Shown here: positions 12,351 through 13,563 of the stretch, piece after piece
Numbering within the stretch: the stretch's first letter is position 1
Layout of the letters: the number at the start of each line of letters is the position of its first letter
DNA from: Acidobacteriota bacterium
GTDB lineage: Bacteria; Acidobacteriota; Terriglobia; Terriglobales; Acidobacteriaceae
Assembly: GCA_021781255.1 (NCBI GenBank)
Contig: JAJXXG010000698.1
Coordinates: 1-13,563 of the forward strand
DNA: 13,563 bases
Direction: 5' to 3'
The notes under the pieces: model-generated
The model's database searches: none
What the model was told of the DNA's origin: nothing
What the model saw: only the letters and a program-made list of their open reading frames with translations
Translations under genes and position numbers: made by a program

Positions 12351-13563
12351 TTAGAACAGGTTCCACAAGGACTGGTTATAGACCGCGTGATGGAACTGCA
12401 CCTCCGATCCCTTCACAATGTTGCCCAGGTCGCGCGGTGAGCGGTGAGCGGCGGCCTGCTTCAAGTCAACATAGCGGCCTTGGACATCGGCGCCAAGAAT
12501 CTGCGCGATCCACTTGGACGATTTGAAGTCGTCGATGGCTTTCTGGATGTTGTCTGGCAGGTAGCGGCCACCGGAGCGCAGATCCTTCGCCTTTGACATC
12601 TCTCCGTCGATGCCGGTCTTAAAAATGCCGTAGAGGGTCAGATAAGGGTTGGCGTCAGGCGCAACTGCGCGCACCTCGGTTCTCATCGACCGATGGTTGC
12701 CGATCGGCACGCGGATCATCGCGCCGCGATCCACCGCTGAAGCGCGAATCTGATTCGGGGCCTCGAAGTGTGGGTCCAGGCGCCGGTAGGCATTCACGCT
12801 GGAGTTGAATACCAGGCAAAGATCGAGCGCATGCGTCAGAATGCGATCCAGAAAATCCCAGCCGAACTTCGACAACTGCTCTTCTCCCTTCTCATCCCAG
12901 AAGAGATTGGTTTTGCCCTTGGAGACGGAGACATTGGTATGCATGCCGCTTCCGTTCACGCCGACAATCGGCTTGGGCAGGAAGCTGGCCGTGAAGCCCA
13001 TGTTATTCGCGATCTGGCGGCAGAGCAGCTTGTACAGTTGAATCTGATCCGCGGCGGCCACCGCTTCGGCATAACTGTAGTTGATCTCGAACTGGCTCGG
13101 CGCTACCTCCGGATGATCCTTCTCGTTCTGGAACCCCATCGCCCGCTGCACCTCCGCGGATACGTCGATGAACTGACGCAGCGGGTCCAGCGGCATCGAG
13201 TGGAAGTATCCGCCAGCGGAGATGAACTCAAACTTTCCGGTCTCGTGATACTTCTGCTCGGCGTCTTTGCCCTGAAACAGGAAACCCTCGATCTCGGTGG
13301 CAGCGTTCAGGGTGTACTGTTTTTCCTTGTAGAGCTTGTCGGTGTAGGTCTTGAGCACACCGCGCATATCGCCGGAATAGGGCGTGCCATCCTTGTCGAT
13401 GACGTTGCCGAAGACCACCACCTTTCCAGTGCCGAAGACATCCGCGGGCACCCAATAGAAAGCCGCCCAGTCGATGCCCAGGCGCAGATCGCTTTCCTTT
13501 TGCGCTGTGAACCCGCGAATGGAGGATCCGTCAAAGGTCAGATTTTCGTAGGAGTCGAGCAGG
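12351..13563 (-). CDS. glnA: Glutamine synthetase, GSI-type, N-terminus outside the window
   Basis: Reading from the right edge on the minus strand gives 403 residues to TAA at 12351-12353; roughly the first 60 are missing. Glutamine synthetase joins ammonia to glutamate using ATP. GSI landmarks are visible (numbering from the first visible residue): FDGSSIRGF (10-18), the metal-binding ExE in TEIEGFLF (89-96), EVAPSQFEINY (152-162) with further acidic ligands, NGSGMHTN (203-210, ATP/glutamate-binding His loop), NSSVNAYRRL (253-262) and the Arg-rich RVP...RTEVRA stretch (284-299), followed by DANPYL. The C-terminal part differs from enteric GlnA: it has RYLPDN near where the adenylylated Tyr would lie and ends in SLWNLF, so adenylylation control cannot be assumed. 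No neighbouring glnB, glnE or ammonium transporter is in the window. Confidence 0.94.
   Translation of the reverse strand, partial: LLDSYENLTFDGSSIRGFTAQKESDLRLGIDWAAFYWVPADVFGTGKVVVFGNVIDKDGTPYSGDMRGVLKTYTDKLYKEKQYTLNAATEIEGFLFQGKDAEQKYHETGKFEFISAGGYFHSMPLDPLRQFIDVSAEVQRAMGFQNEKDHPEVAPSQFEINYSYAEAVAAADQIQLYKLLCRQIANNMGFTASFLPKPIVGVNGSGMHTNVSVSKGKTNLFWDEKGEEQLSKFGWDFLDRILTHALDLCLVFNSSVNAYRRLDPHFEAPNQIRASAVDRGAMIRVPIGNHRSMRTEVRAVAPDANPYLTLYGIFKTGIDGEMSKAKDLRSGGRYLPDNIQKAIDDFKSSKWIAQILGADVQGRYVDLKQAAAHRSPRDLGNIVKGSEVQFHHAVYNQSLWNLF

Noticed and set aside
12186..12440. Short open frame in the CPBP-glnA gap
   Set aside because: It overlaps the C-terminal end of glnA on the other strand, has no convincing ribosome binding site and no recognisable product.
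1..13563. Mobile elements, CRISPR arrays, phage or toxin-antitoxin genes
   Set aside because: No transposase, integrase, spaced repeats, terminal inverted repeats or tRNA attachment sites were seen; all gene-length frames with real signatures are accounted for.

Overview
The window looks like a piece of chromosome from a GC-rich bacterium. The gene set and the style of the proteins (large GH13 enzyme with an Ala/Glu-rich tail, HoxEFU-type genes, RraA-like protein, GSI-type glutamine synthetase) suggest the phylum Acidobacteriota. This placement is inferred from remembered protein resemblance only; no rRNA or other marker is present. I see no tRNA, rRNA, insertion sequence, CRISPR array or phage gene.

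Layout: the 3' part of a large GH13 alpha-amylase-family enzyme (1-2954, +) is followed by a 274-nt gap rich in inverted repeats. Then comes a tight three-gene redox operon (3229-7712, +): a HoxE/NuoE-like [2Fe-2S] subunit, a 1058-residue fusion of a HoxF/NuoF/HydB-like NADH module with a GltD/NfnB-like NADPH module, and a HoxU-like iron-sulfur subunit. Next are an RraA-family protein with its own apparent promoter (7852-8538, +) and a membrane diguanylate cyclase on the other strand (8626-9840, -). The cyclase diverges from accA (10065-10910, +). A CPBP-family membrane protein whose later motif residues are replaced follows (11031-12047, +). The window closes with a convergent glutamine synthetase that runs off the right edge (12351-13563, -).

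The most interesting locus is the redox operon. It has the parts of a bidirectional-hydrogenase diaphorase (HoxEFU), but no hydrogenase or formate dehydrogenase catalytic subunit lies beside it. Instead a complete NADP(H)-type flavoprotein is fused to the NADH-binding subunit. The same modules (NuoE-like, NuoF-like, NuoG-like, GltD-like) make up the Stn transhydrogenase of acetogens, where GltD is joined to the NuoG-like subunit rather than to NuoF. The simplest hypothesis is a soluble, iron-sulfur-rich NADH:NADP(H), possibly ferredoxin-linked, transhydrogenase with a shuffled domain order. This is inference from domain content.

The other genes are housekeeping (fatty-acid synthesis, nitrogen assimilation, glucan metabolism) or signalling (c-di-GMP). 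Nothing in the sequence ties them to the redox operon.
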